This document shows, piece after piece, positions 8,305 through 16,918 of a stretch of DNA of 64,000 nucleotides (the stretch's first letter is position 1; every line of letters starts with the position of its first letter). Source of the DNA: Roseburia_D sp964388945 (GTDB lineage: Bacteria > Bacillota > Clostridia > Lachnospirales > Lachnospiraceae). A model generated the notes under the pieces. The model did not search any database. It saw only the letters and a list, made by a program, of their open reading frames with translations, and was not told the DNA's origin. The position numbers and the translations under genes are program-made. Where the stretch lies: NCBI GenBank assembly GCA_964388945.1, contig CAYMCM010000003.1, positions 9,635-73,634 on the forward strand. Reading direction: 5' to 3'.

Positions 8305-9723
8305 TTACTGCTGCGGCTTGGTGCCGAGTGTTACCATAACCGTCTGCTCAACATACTGTCCGTTCGCTGGTCTCTGCACTGTGACCTCCACCTGTGTGCC
8401 TGGTGCATAATACTCTAAAGTATCTTTCAGATCAGACATGGTCTTTACATCTGTTCCATCAAACTGAGTAATGATATCTCCCTGTAAAATACCGGCCGCA
8501 TCGGAAGGCGAGCCAGCTACTACCTGTGCGACATAGATACCAATCGGCATTTTATAAGCGGATGCAATCTGTGATGTCACATTGACACCGTTGATACCGA
8601 TATAAGAAGCGGTATCCGCTGCCTGTCTGGTGATCAGGCGGTCAATGATCGGTGCTGCCTTAGAGATTGGGATGGAATAGCCCATACCCTCTACCTGAGT
8701 ATCTGAATACTTCATTTCATTGATACCAATAACTTCACCTTTCATATTAAGCAGGGCGCCGCCGCTGTTACCCGGATTGATCGCCGCATCTGTCTGAAGC
8801 AGTTCATTTGTGATCTCTTCGCCGGTCGTCTCATCCTGCATGGAAACGGAACGGTTTACCGCACTGATCACACCGGTGGTTACAGACTGTCCATAGCCTA
8901 ATGCATTTCCGATCGCGATCGCTCCCTCACCGACCTCAAGACTGTCAGAATCACCGAGTGTCGCCACCTTTACCTGCGCAAGCGTTTCCTGCTGCATACT
9001 GTTCTTTGCCACCTGAACCACTGCAAGATCACTGGAAGCCGCCGTACCCTTTACTTCCGCCGCTGCTGTCGAATCATCGATAAACTGGACGGTCAGAGTC
9101 GTTGCGCCTTCTACCACATGATTGTTGGTTGCGATATATAAATAATTATCGTCCTGACTCACAATAATACCAGAGCCTGCACTCTCGCTCTCTCTGGTTC
9201 CGGTCTGCCCGAAGAAATTCTGATACTGCTGCTCACTCATATTTGTGATCGCGACAATGGATGGCATCACTTCGGATACGATGCCGGAAACATCCGCTAC
9301 GGATGCTGTTTGGGACACATACGTGGTATCCACCGCATCTTTTACCGCGGTTTCTTTTTCTGACTCCCTCAAATGGGAAGTTTCTTCTTTGTCCCCCACA
9401 TTTGCGGTCTGCGAAGTGTTGCTTCCGGTCAGTCTGCTGACTGCATAATTCGTTCCGGCAAACACACTGCCGCCAACCAGCCCAAATACTAAAGCGATTG
9501 CAGCACATTTCACAAGCTTCGCACCAAATCCGCCTCCTTTACGTTCTTTTTTCAGCTGTTTCTGCTTTGGCGCGTTCCCATTCGCGGTATTTGCGCTCCA
9601 TGAATTCTGCGTATTGCCGGAGCTGCTCCATGTTCCATTTGTATTCTGGTTATCATTGTTGTAATTATACTGATTGTTGTTATATGAAGAACCAGAAAAT
9701 TGATTGTTCTGATTGTTATCCAT
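8305..9723 (-). CDS. htrA: HtrA/DegP-like membrane-anchored serine protease
   Basis: A 472-residue protease for damaged or regulatory envelope proteins. It has an Asn/Gln-rich cytoplasmic head (1-60), one membrane helix (about 70-92), a trypsin-like domain and one PDZ domain (about 375-465). The catalytic triad is visible: His202 in Thr-Asn-Asn-His-Val-Val, Asp232 in Ser-Ser-Asp-Leu-Ala, and Ser320 in Gly-Asn-Ser-Gly-Gly. This is the usual Gram-positive HtrA plan, with an unusually long, low-complexity N-terminal tail. AAAGGAG precedes the ATG by nine bases. The gene has its own upstream region, with an imperfect lac-operator-like sequence, and its own terminator. A housekeeping envelope quality-control role is likely. 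Confidence 0.93.
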   Translation of the reverse strand: MDNNQNNQFSGSSYNNNQYNYNNDNQNTNGTWSSSGNTQNSWSANTANGNAPKQKQLKKERKGGGFGAKLVKCAAIALVFGLVGGSVFAGTNYAVSRLTGSNTSQTANVGDKEETSHLRESEKETAVKDAVDTTYVSQTASVADVSGIVSEVMPSIVAITNMSEQQYQNFFGQTGTRESESAGSGIIVSQDDNYLYIATNNHVVEGATTLTVQFIDDSTAAAEVKGTAASSDLAVVQVAKNSMQQETLAQVKVATLGDSDSLEVGEGAIAIGNALGYGQSVTTGVISAVNRSVSMQDETTGEEITNELLQTDAAINPGNSGGALLNMKGEVIGINEMKYSDTQVEGMGYSIPISKAAPIIDRLITRQAADTASYIGINGVNVTSQIASAYKMPIGIYVAQVVAGSPSDAAGILQGDIITQFDGTDVKTMSDLKDTLEYYAPGTQVEVTVQRPANGQYVEQTVMVTLGTKPQQ

Positions 9724-9805
9724 AACGATTTCTCCTTTCGTCTTCTCTGATATCAGTTCCTCTTTCTCTTTTGTGACATCAGTCTAATATATAATTGTGA
9801 CGCTT

Positions 9806-9826
9806 TTGTGATAACGGATAACAATT
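9806..9826. promoter_or_regulatory. Lac-operator-like imperfect palindrome before htrA
   Basis: The 21 bases TTGTGA-TAA-CGGATAACAATT between glmS and htrA resemble the lac O1 core except for the bases joining the two halves. It could be a regulator site or chance. The position, about 85 bases upstream of htrA, is compatible with control of that gene. Confidence 0.3.
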
Positions 9827-9852
9827 TCCTTTTCTTCACAAAAAATCCATAA

Positions 9853-11685
9853 TTATTCAACAGTAACGGATTTCGCAAGGTTTCGCGGCTTATCTACATC
9901 ACATCCCTTGCCGACTGCCACATAATAAGCAAAAAGCTGAAGCGGAATGATAGCCAGAGAATTGGTAAAATATCTGCTGGTCTGCGGTAAGTAGATCACA
10001 TAGTCCGCCGCCTTTTCAATCTCAGTATTTTCTTCGTTGGTGATGGCAAGCACAAATGCTCCGCGCGTGCGCACTTCAACAATGTTGCTGATCGTCTTTT
10101 TATAAAGATCTTTCTGTGTCACAACTGCCGTGACAAGTGTGCCGTCCTCGATGAGTGAGATCGTGCCGTGCTTTAATTCTCCCGCCGCATACGCTTCGGA
10201 ATGAATGTAGGAAATCTCTTTTAACTTCAAAGAACCTTCCAGTGAGATCGCATAGTCAATCCCACGTCCGATGAAAAATACATCCTTTGCGGCAATATAA
10301 CGGTTCGCAAAACGCTGTATCCTTTCCTTATTGTGAAGCAGCATCTCAATCTGATCCGGCAGTTTCTTTAAATCTGTGATCAGCTCTGCCAACTCATTTT
10401 CCGTAATCTTTCCACGCACCTGCGCGAACTTGATCGCAAGCAGATAGAGGGCAATAAGCTGGGCACTGTAAGCTTTTGTCGTTGCAACCGCAATCTCCGG
10501 TCCTGCCCAGGTATACATGACCTTATCCGCCTCTCTCGCAATAGAACTTCCTACTACATTGACAATGCCGAGTGTCATAATTCCCCGCTCTTTCGCAAGA
10601 CGCAGTGCGGCAAGTGTATCTGCAGTCTCTCCTGACTGGCTGATGATGACGACCAGCGTACCTTCCTCGAGGATCGGATCACGATAACGAAACTCACTCG
10701 CGACATCCACCTCGACCGGGATACGCGCAAGACCTTCAAAAATGTATTTATTGGTTACGCCCGTATGGTATGCAGAACCGCAGGCAACGATATGAATCTT
10801 TTTAATGGAAGCGATCTCCTCATCACTCATGCCGAGTTCCTCGATCACGATCTTTCCATCCTTGATCCTCGGACTTAAGGTATCACGCACCGTCTTCGGC
10901 TGTTCATACATCTCCTTTAACATGAAATGTTCATAACCGCCTTTTTCCGCCGCATTAATATCCCACTCGATCGTTTTGGATGCCTTATCGATCGTTTCAC
11001 CATCCACATTAAAGAACTCTATATTGTTTTCCGTAAGTCTTGCGATCTCCTCATTTTCAATAAAATATACATCTCTGGTATACTTTAACACTGCCGGAAC
11101 ATCCGAAGCGATCAGATTGCCCTCTTTTCCCTTTCCTACGATCAGCGGGCTGTCCTTTCGCACAGCATAGACCACATCCGGTTCATCCGAAAACAGAATG
11201 CCAAGTGCATAAGATCCCTCTACACGGTGCATGATCTTTGTTACCGCTTCAAGCGGGTTACCGCATTTTTTATAATAGTAATCCAAAAGATGTGCAACGA
11301 CTTCGGTATCTGTCTCCGAAACAAAGGTGTAACCTTTTTCGGTAAGCTGCTTTCTGAGCTTTAGGTAGTTTTCGATGATTCCATTGTGTACGACTGCGAT
11401 CGTATGATCCGCATTAAAATGCGGATGGGCATTGACATCCGACGGTTCTCCATGTGTTGCCCAGCGCGTATGTCCGATCCCTGCCGTTCCCGGAAGCAGT
11501 TCTCCGCCATGCGTTAGTTCATTTAAGACTTTCAAACGTCCGGTCGCCTTTTTAATATTGATCTGTTCTCCGTCATAAACTGCCATTCCAGCAGAGTCAT
11601 AGCCGCGGTATTCCAGTTTTTCCAGACCGTCTAACAAAATCGGTGCAGCCTGCTTTTTCCCAATATATCCTACAATTCCACACAT
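9853..11685 (-). CDS. glmS: Glutamine-fructose-6-phosphate aminotransferase
   Basis: A 610-residue cytoplasmic enzyme that makes glucosamine 6-phosphate, the entry to UDP-GlcNAc for peptidoglycan and surface glycans. The N-terminal glutaminase begins Met-Cys-Gly-Ile-Val-Gly-Tyr with the catalytic Cys2. Two SIS domains follow, with Ser-Gln-Ser-Gly-Glu-Thr-Ala-Asp-Thr at about 350. The C-terminal end Lys-Pro-Arg-Asn-Leu-Ala-Lys-Ser-Val-Thr-Val-Glu is characteristic. Only about 30 bases lie between the predicted promoter and the start. That leaves no room for the glmS ribozyme found before many Firmicute glmS genes, so control must be different here. It lies next to the LCP ligase gene. Confidence 0.97.
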   Translation of the reverse strand: MCGIVGYIGKKQAAPILLDGLEKLEYRGYDSAGMAVYDGEQINIKKATGRLKVLNELTHGGELLPGTAGIGHTRWATHGEPSDVNAHPHFNADHTIAVVHNGIIENYLKLRKQLTEKGYTFVSETDTEVVAHLLDYYYKKCGNPLEAVTKIMHRVEGSYALGILFSDEPDVVYAVRKDSPLIVGKGKEGNLIASDVPAVLKYTRDVYFIENEEIARLTENNIEFFNVDGETIDKASKTIEWDINAAEKGGYEHFMLKEMYEQPKTVRDTLSPRIKDGKIVIEELGMSDEEIASIKKIHIVACGSAYHTGVTNKYIFEGLARIPVEVDVASEFRYRDPILEEGTLVVIISQSGETADTLAALRLAKERGIMTLGIVNVVGSSIAREADKVMYTWAGPEIAVATTKAYSAQLIALYLLAIKFAQVRGKITENELAELITDLKKLPDQIEMLLHNKERIQRFANRYIAAKDVFFIGRGIDYAISLEGSLKLKEISYIHSEAYAAGELKHGTISLIEDGTLVTAVVTQKDLYKKTISNIVEVRTRGAFVLAITNEENTEIEKAADYVIYLPQTSRYFTNSLAIIPLQLFAYYVAVGKGCDVDKPRNLAKSVTVE

Positions 11686-11713
11686 AATTTTCCCTCACTT
11701 TATCTCTGTTTTC

Positions 11714-11741
11714 TTTATACAACAAAGGTCTGCCTCTGCAA
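11714..11741 (-). promoter_or_regulatory. Promoter of glmS
   Basis: TTGCAG (11736-11741) and TATAAA (11714-11719) on the minus strand are 16 bases apart. The -35 box lies inside the hairpin that ends the LCP gene. Confidence 0.5.
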
Positions 11742-11758
11742 AAACTGCAGAAGCAGAC
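11728..11758 (-). terminator. Hairpin after the LCP gene
   Basis: GTCTGC and TCTGCA (11728-11740) pair with TGCAGA and GCAGAC (11746-11758), with a single mismatch. The following T run is weak (CCTTTGTTG), so read-through into glmS is possible. Confidence 0.55.
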
Positions 11759-11782
11759 ACTTCCTTTTCTATTACCTACTTT

Positions 11783-13135
11783 TTATTCTGTTTCCGTTTC
11801 TTCTTCACTCTTTGTCTTCGCATGATCTTCCTCCGTCGGATCGGATGTCTTCACCGCACTGTCTGCGGTATATCCCGTCTTGGTCGTGATCTTATCACTG
11901 ATCGTTTCCACGGTATCAGAAGGTGTGTAATTCTCATCCTCAAACAGATAAGTATGGAGTTCTTCCACATTTGTCTCAAGATCACATGGAATGACACAAT
12001 CACCCTGCTTTCCTACATTCGCTGTATTCTTATAGAACGGGAATCCACAGGTATCCACAAGTTCATAACTCTGTAAATAAACCGCCATACTGAGCAGGTC
12101 TTTATTCGAATAGCTGGTAGAAACTTCTTCCGTCATCTTGTCAACGATCTTGGTCAGCGTCGCAACATCTGCCTTTTTCGCTTTCTCGATCATCTTGGTG
12201 ATAACCGTCCTCTGGCGGAGTGCACGGCGGTAATCATCACCTGCCGTATAACGGATACGTGCGTAGGCTGTTGCCTGTACACCGTCCAGATTATAAGTTC
12301 CGCCACCGTCCAGATAATTTGCTTCTTTTCCGGTCACCTGTGCAACTTCACCGATGTAATCCTGATGTTCCGTCTCTCCATTCATGATCGCTGCTTCTTC
12401 ATCTGTGATCTCCATCGTGATTCCGCCGAGCAGATCCACGCAGTCCGCAACTGCGTTAAAGTCAACAGAAACGTAATCGGTGATATCCAGATCAAGGTTT
12501 TTATTTAACATAGAGATCGCCTGTGTCGGTCCTCCCTTGGAATATGCCGCATTTGCTTTCGCTAAGCTGCCGTCTGTCGTATCCATATCCAGATAGGTAT
12601 CACGGTAGATGGACACCATTCTTACTTCTTTCGTATCATTGTTGATACTGACAACGATGATACTATCACTTCGTCCGGTATCAAAATCTCCGTTGGATCG
12701 GTTATCCAGACCAAAGAGTGCAATATTAGTATATCCGGAAAGCAGAGCCTGCGTCTCACTGTCCAGCTTGTTGATCGTAAGATCTTCCTCTTTGATCGTC
12801 CCACGATCGATCTTATTCAACTTTAGCCAGACACCCAGAATCAGAAGCAGGATCAGCAATACAATGATCTCGATCACATAAATGATCACTTTTCTCTTCT
12901 TGCGCTGTTTCTTGGTCACTTTCTTTCCAGTCGGTCTGTTTCCATTCGGATTCGGACGGGTATTACCGCTCCGCTGACCTCCCTGCTTAGATGTCCTTCT
13001 TCTTTCTCCCTGAGCGGAACGCTGTCCGTTACTGCGCTGCTGCGTTCCCTTGCGTGTACCGCCGGAAGATGATGTATGTGCACCAGATGGTCTGCTTCCA
13101 GACGGTCTGTTTCGATTTCCATTCTGTTCGCTCAT
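11783..13135 (-). CDS. LytR-CpsA-Psr (LCP) family glycopolymer-peptidoglycan ligase
   Basis: A 450-residue membrane enzyme expected to move glycopolymers from undecaprenyl pyrophosphate to peptidoglycan. It has a long Gly/Arg/Asn-rich basic cytoplasmic head (1-80), one membrane helix (about 83-104) and an extracellular LCP domain. Key blocks are Gly-Leu-Asp-Asn-Arg, Gly-Arg-Ser-Asp-Ser (Arg155, Asp157), Ser-Ile-Tyr-Arg-Asp-Thr (Arg178) and Arg-Gln-Arg-Thr-Val-Ile. These are the residues that bind pyrophosphate and metal in this family. The ATG at 13135 has GGAGAGG close upstream; a start twelve bases earlier is possible. It has a near-consensus promoter of its own and lies directly after the glycan cluster, so it probably attaches that product to the wall. 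Confidence 0.9.
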   Translation of the reverse strand: MSEQNGNRNRPSGSRPSGAHTSSSGGTRKGTQQRSNGQRSAQGERRRTSKQGGQRSGNTRPNPNGNRPTGKKVTKKQRKKRKVIIYVIEIIVLLILLLILGVWLKLNKIDRGTIKEEDLTINKLDSETQALLSGYTNIALFGLDNRSNGDFDTGRSDSIIVVSINNDTKEVRMVSIYRDTYLDMDTTDGSLAKANAAYSKGGPTQAISMLNKNLDLDITDYVSVDFNAVADCVDLLGGITMEITDEEAAIMNGETEHQDYIGEVAQVTGKEANYLDGGGTYNLDGVQATAYARIRYTAGDDYRRALRQRTVITKMIEKAKKADVATLTKIVDKMTEEVSTSYSNKDLLSMAVYLQSYELVDTCGFPFYKNTANVGKQGDCVIPCDLETNVEELHTYLFEDENYTPSDTVETISDKITTKTGYTADSAVKTSDPTEEDHAKTKSEEETETE

Positions 13136-13183
13136 TGTCCTCTCCATTTCTCTCTATGTAGTATTACGATAAACAACTTATTA

Positions 13184-13212
13184 ACTATATAATAAATCAT
13201 TTTGAGTGTCAA
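13184..13212 (-). promoter_or_regulatory. Strong promoter of the LCP gene
   Basis: TTGACA (13207-13212, consensus) and TATAGT (13184-13189) on the minus strand are 17 bases apart. The -35 box overlaps the stop codon of the upstream glycosyltransferase gene. Confidence 0.7.
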
Positions 13213-13973
13213 TATTTTCCCTTTTTCTTAAGAATCTTTTTATTTTTAAGATACCGTAACTGCCTCTTTAATGCCCGCAGAAAAACAATACGGTTTTTTA
13301 TCATGACAAGCAGCGTATTATGGGAAAAATCTGAGTTGTTATGCTCATGTCTCCGGTAATACAGGAGCTTTTCCGGTAAGATACAGGTTCCGTTCCCCTT
13401 CAGATCATTAAGTACGCCGATCCACTGGTCATGCATCTGGATCTCCTCCGGTATCGGCAGTATCCACTGCATCACTTCACGGCGAAACGCCATACAGCAG
13501 CCCATATAGGTATTTTTAATGATATTGGCAGCAGCTCCTGCTTTGGAGCCGCGGTACGCAAAAAAGGAAGGCATGATCTCTTTTGAATTGTCCTCATTAA
13601 CTACGACTGCATCATGCATAACGAGTGTAACACCCTGCGTCTCAAATACCGCAAGCACTTTTTTTACTTTATCCTCTGTCCAGACATCATCCTGATCCGC
13701 CAGAAAAATATAATCTCCGCTGCAATGCTTCGCCGCATTCTCAAAATTCTTCTTGATCCCGTTTCCCGGTCCCCGCAGGATCTGTACCCGCGCATCGCAT
13801 TGTGCAAGTCCGGTAAGAAATGCCATCGTTCCATCCGTCGATCCGTCATCTGATATGACAAGCTCGTCCTCTGCTGTCAGATTTTTCAAGATAGATTCTG
13901 TCTGCTCCCTGATATAAGGCAGTCCATTATAGGCTGCCATCGCCACGGAAACCCGCGTTTTGTTCTCTTCCAT
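13209..13973 (-). CDS. GT2 family glycosyltransferase, rhamnosyltransferase-like
   Basis: A 254-residue cytoplasmic GT-A enzyme. It carries Val-Ala-Met-Ala-Ala-Tyr-Asn-Gly, Ile-Ser-Asp-Asp-Gly-Ser-Thr-Asp and Ala-Asp-Gln-Asp-Asp-Val-Trp, the nucleotide-sugar and metal sites of family GT2. A His-Asp-Gln-Trp block sits at about 179-182 and a C-terminal Arg-Arg-His-Glu at about 206. It resembles the GT2 protein at 6332-7252 in size and motif order, so the two may add related sugars. It is the last gene of the first glycan operon, 17 bases after the DUF1972 enzyme. Donor and acceptor are not readable from sequence; a rhamnosyl donor is only a family-level guess. Confidence 0.8.
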   Translation of the reverse strand: MEENKTRVSVAMAAYNGLPYIREQTESILKNLTAEDELVISDDGSTDGTMAFLTGLAQCDARVQILRGPGNGIKKNFENAAKHCSGDYIFLADQDDVWTEDKVKKVLAVFETQGVTLVMHDAVVVNEDNSKEIMPSFFAYRGSKAGAAANIIKNTYMGCCMAFRREVMQWILPIPEEIQMHDQWIGVLNDLKGNGTCILPEKLLYYRRHEHNNSDFSHNTLLVMIKNRIVFLRALKRQLRYLKNKKILKKKGKY

Positions 13974-13990
13974 ATCGTTGTTCCTGTTTC

Positions 13991-15151
13991 CTAGTTCTGC
14001 TTTAAAAACAGTGTTTCATATTTTTCGATGATAAATGGCCAGCTATAATCACTTCGTATCCGCTCTTTCGCACGATCTCCGAGCTCTTTCCGCTCCCTCT
14101 CTGTCATCTCATCCGCCCGTTTAATGAGCCGGCTCAAATTTCCGTTTTCTTTACTCCAGTAAAGTGCTCCATCTCTTGCCACCTCGGAATTAAAACCGAC
14201 ATCCAAAAGCAGATTCAGATCGGTACTTCCAAGTGCTTCAAGCAGCGACGGATTGGTTCCGCCCACCTCATGTCCATGCAGATAACCATAGGCATGTTTC
14301 CGGATCATCGAAAGCAGCGCCGCATCATAGACGGTTCCCACGAATTTGATCCGTTTATCCTGCAAAAAACCAGTCTCCTGCAGCAACTTTTCATAAAACT
14401 TGTTATGCTCCACATTCGTGATCAGCACAAAATCCTTATCGGTCTGTGCTGCCATAAATTCCCGCAGCATAGTCTCATAATTGTTCTCCGGCACAAAACG
14501 TCCGACCACCAGATAGTATTCCCTGTTTTTTATGCCGTGCTTTTTATACCATGCAGCAAGCTTATCCGCTGTTTTTTCCGTTTCCTGTTCCGCCTCACCC
14601 GCACCATATGCGATATAAGTCGTTGCAGGATGATATTTTGCATAGGATCTGCGGATATAACTTTCAATATTTTTTGAATCACAGACCAGAAGATCTGCAT
14701 GCTTCACCATGAGCTTTTCGGAAAATTTCCAGTATCTGCGTATGAAACGATTCCACTTTGCACGCTTCCACTCATGTCCGTCCGGGTTTACATAAAGTTT
14801 TGCTCCCTGCGCCTCAAGCCGTTTCTTCCATGTTCCGATAAACGGTCCGATCCTGCATGCGAGCACGTAAACCACCGCATCCTTGATCTTATTCTTTTTA
14901 ATATCATTAAGACACCATGCGATTGCTTTCAGATCATACCAGACTGCCTTTGCCGGTCCTATGGAAGGCACTGCAAGGTGAAAACACTCCGCCCGGTTGT
15001 AATGCACGATCTTTTCTTTATCATCCATGCATGCGACATGATATGCGATCTCTTCCGACTGCCGTCCCGCCGTCAGATGCTCCACAAAGGTCTCAAAACC
15101 GCCGTAATTGGCAGGAATCCCCTTAGAACCTATAATATATACATGTTTCAT
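13991..15151 (-). CDS. DUF1972/GT4 rhamnosyltransferase-like glycosyltransferase
   Basis: A 386-residue GT-B enzyme. Its N terminus (Tyr-Ile-Ile-Gly-Ser-Lys-Gly-Ile-Pro-Ala, then Tyr-Gly-Gly-Phe-Glu-Thr-Phe-Val-Glu) is the DUF1972 signature of the streptococcal Cps2T/WchF beta-1,4-rhamnosyltransferases. These act early in capsule repeat-unit assembly. The C-terminal half has the GT4 donor site, with Val-Gly-Arg-Phe-Val-Pro-Glu-Asn and Gly-Gly-Thr-Asn-Pro-Ser-Leu-Leu-Glu-Ala. It follows the initiating sugar-phosphate transferase by one base, which fits addition of the second sugar. No dTDP-rhamnose genes are in the window, so that donor would have to come from elsewhere. Confidence 0.85.
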   Translation of the reverse strand: MKHVYIIGSKGIPANYGGFETFVEHLTAGRQSEEIAYHVACMDDKEKIVHYNRAECFHLAVPSIGPAKAVWYDLKAIAWCLNDIKKNKIKDAVVYVLACRIGPFIGTWKKRLEAQGAKLYVNPDGHEWKRAKWNRFIRRYWKFSEKLMVKHADLLVCDSKNIESYIRRSYAKYHPATTYIAYGAGEAEQETEKTADKLAAWYKKHGIKNREYYLVVGRFVPENNYETMLREFMAAQTDKDFVLITNVEHNKFYEKLLQETGFLQDKRIKFVGTVYDAALLSMIRKHAYGYLHGHEVGGTNPSLLEALGSTDLNLLLDVGFNSEVARDGALYWSKENGNLSRLIKRADEMTERERKELGDRAKERIRSDYSWPFIIEKYETLFLKQN

Positions 15152-15152
15152 T

Positions 15153-16562
15153 TTATTCTGATCCTCGTCCGGTCAACACGACCTTGATTGTTTTTAACAG
15201 GATTTTGATGTCAAGTCCGAGATCCCAGTGTGCGATATAATAAGTATCAAGTCCGACCACTTCCTCAAAATCTTTGATGTCACTTCGCCCGCTGACCTGC
15301 CACATACCAGTGAGTCCCGGCTTGATACCGAGTCTTGCCTTATGCTTCAAATCATAATTTTCAAATTCCTCAACCGTTGGCGGTCTCGTCCCGACCAGGC
15401 TCATATCGCCTTTTAAGATATTCCAGAACTGCGGCAGTTCATCGATGGAATATTTACGCATAAATTTCCCGATCGGAAAGATTCTCGGATCATTTGCCAT
15501 CTTGAACATATGCCCGTCCATCTCGTTTTGCTCCATCAGTTCTTTTTTCTGTTCCTCCGCATTCACGTTCATCGAGCGGAATTTGTAAAATTTAAACTGC
15601 CGTCCGTTCTTGCCCACACGCACCTGTGAAAAGAAAACCGGCCCCGGTGACTGTTTTTTTATGATCGGCGCAAAAATAACAAACGCGATCCCGGTCAGTG
15701 TAAGTCCGATCAGACTTCCTGCAATGTCCATACAACGCTTTAAAAACAACTCCCGCGGTGACGCGATCTTCATGCTTGAAGTGAGCACAAGATATCTGCC
15801 GCACTGCTCGATCACACGGTTCGGCATCATCTGGGATTCCTCGACCAGACTGAAATGCACGATAATCCCCATCTCAAGCAGGTCATTTGCAAGTGCCTCG
15901 CTGCTCTCTCTGGTATTTCCGTTGATAAACACCTCGTCCACCACATTGGTACGCACATACTCAAAGAAATCATCCGCATTCGCCACCACCGGCACTCCGC
16001 GGATCGACTCTCCTTTCATCTGCTCGTCCACAACAACCACGCCATCCACTGAAAACTCGGTATATTCCATATTTTCAAAGTTCATAAGACATTCTTCCAC
16101 ATATTCCTTCGTGGTCACAATGATCATCGTGGAACGGTGACGGCTGCTTAAGATCCTCCTGCGGATGTAGCGCTTCAACACCACTCTTCCGACAAATTCA
16201 AATATGATTGAAAAGAACAGGTATACAAACAGCATCTGTCTGGAATAAATCGCAGATTGCTTTGTCGCATACATATAAACTAGCAGTCCCACGAAGATCA
16301 CGGAACAGTGGATAATGACTGCCTTTAATTCCTGATATTTATTTCTGCGCAGAATCCCTTTATAAGCCTCTGCAAAAAAGACAACACAAATGTCAATCAT
16401 GACTAAAATCACAGCCAGACGCTGATACTGCTCATTCCAGTATGGAAGAGAGATCCCCAGTCTCAGGAAATAGGAAAGCAAAAACGCAAGCTGGAGACAC
16501 GCAATGTCAAGCAGTGTAAAATCCAGATGTTTTGCCCAACTTTTATTTTCTTTTTTATACAT
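15153..16562 (-). CDS. Polyprenyl-phosphate sugar-1-phosphate transferase (initiating enzyme)
   Basis: A 469-residue membrane enzyme that loads the first sugar 1-phosphate onto undecaprenyl phosphate. It has four N-terminal membrane helices, a central nucleotide-binding-like CoA-binding region, a fifth helix near 280-300 and the bacterial sugar-transferase domain. That domain has Lys-Phe-Arg-Ser-Met, Asp-Glu-Leu-Pro-Gln-Phe-Trp-Asn, Leu-Val-Gly-Thr-Arg-Pro-Pro and Gly-Leu-Thr-Gly-Met-Trp-Gln-Val-Ser-Gly-Arg. The layout matches the WbaP/CpsE class, which usually uses UDP-glucose or UDP-galactose. The ATG at 16562 has GAGG nine bases upstream; the longer frame lacks a good site. A promoter lies at 16624-16652. 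Confidence 0.92.
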   Translation of the reverse strand: MYKKENKSWAKHLDFTLLDIACLQLAFLLSYFLRLGISLPYWNEQYQRLAVILVMIDICVVFFAEAYKGILRRNKYQELKAVIIHCSVIFVGLLVYMYATKQSAIYSRQMLFVYLFFSIIFEFVGRVVLKRYIRRRILSSRHRSTMIIVTTKEYVEECLMNFENMEYTEFSVDGVVVVDEQMKGESIRGVPVVANADDFFEYVRTNVVDEVFINGNTRESSEALANDLLEMGIIVHFSLVEESQMMPNRVIEQCGRYLVLTSSMKIASPRELFLKRCMDIAGSLIGLTLTGIAFVIFAPIIKKQSPGPVFFSQVRVGKNGRQFKFYKFRSMNVNAEEQKKELMEQNEMDGHMFKMANDPRIFPIGKFMRKYSIDELPQFWNILKGDMSLVGTRPPTVEEFENYDLKHKARLGIKPGLTGMWQVSGRSDIKDFEEVVGLDTYYIAHWDLGLDIKILLKTIKVVLTGRGSE

Positions 16563-16623
16563 TTCTTTTTGCCTCATTACAATTTCTGGTTTATTTGTAA
16601 TATTTTTGTAATATCTGATTCCT

Positions 16624-16652
16624 ATTTTACAATACAAATATCATTTGAACAA
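16624..16652 (-). promoter_or_regulatory. Possible promoter before the initiating transferase
   Basis: TTGTTC (16647-16652) and TAAAAT (16624-16629) on the minus strand are 17 bases apart, in an AT-rich gap of about 110 bases. Confidence 0.4.
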
Positions 16653-16675
16653 CCGAAAATTATATTAAAAGTTTC

Positions 16676-16879
16676 TTAACTCTGTTTATCGCTCCTGTGA
16701 ATATACTGCCAGCTCTGTGCATAGTCCTCCCGCTCCTGCGGTGTCATATACGCATACTTTTCATATGTCAGCTTTACCGGCACCATCTGCTTCTCTCCGC
16801 ATTTAAAACATTCGACTTCTTTTCTGCGCGACACTTCGCGCAGCCATCCGCATTTCGGACAAATAAATATCTTGATCAT
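16676..16879 (-). CDS. Small zinc-ribbon protein
   Basis: A 67-residue protein with two knuckles, Cys-Pro-Lys-Cys-Gly (about 7-11) and Cys-Phe-Lys-Cys-Gly (about 24-28), that should bind one zinc ion. A Tyr-rich tail follows. The family is not recognised beyond zinc ribbon. The ATG at 16879 is preferred to a GTG at 16909, since GGGAGG and GGGA lie upstream of the ATG. It sits between a GT2 gene and the initiating transferase, all on one strand. It may be a regulator or a passenger, and the role in glycan synthesis is unknown. Confidence 0.65.
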   Translation of the reverse strand: MIKIFICPKCGWLREVSRRKEVECFKCGEKQMVPVKLTYEKYAYMTPQEREDYAQSWQYIHRSDKQS

Positions 16880-16918
16880 AGCTTTCCCATTTTCCTCCCA
16901 CTCTATCACCGTTTTCGG

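Noticed and set aside
9806..9826. Cloning-vector contamination suggested by the lac-like sequence
   Set aside because: The core differs in the joining bases, no other vector sequence is present and the flanks fit the genome.
9853..11782. glmS ribozyme before glmS
   Set aside because: The gap to the upstream hairpin and promoter is too short and no ribozyme-like core was seen.
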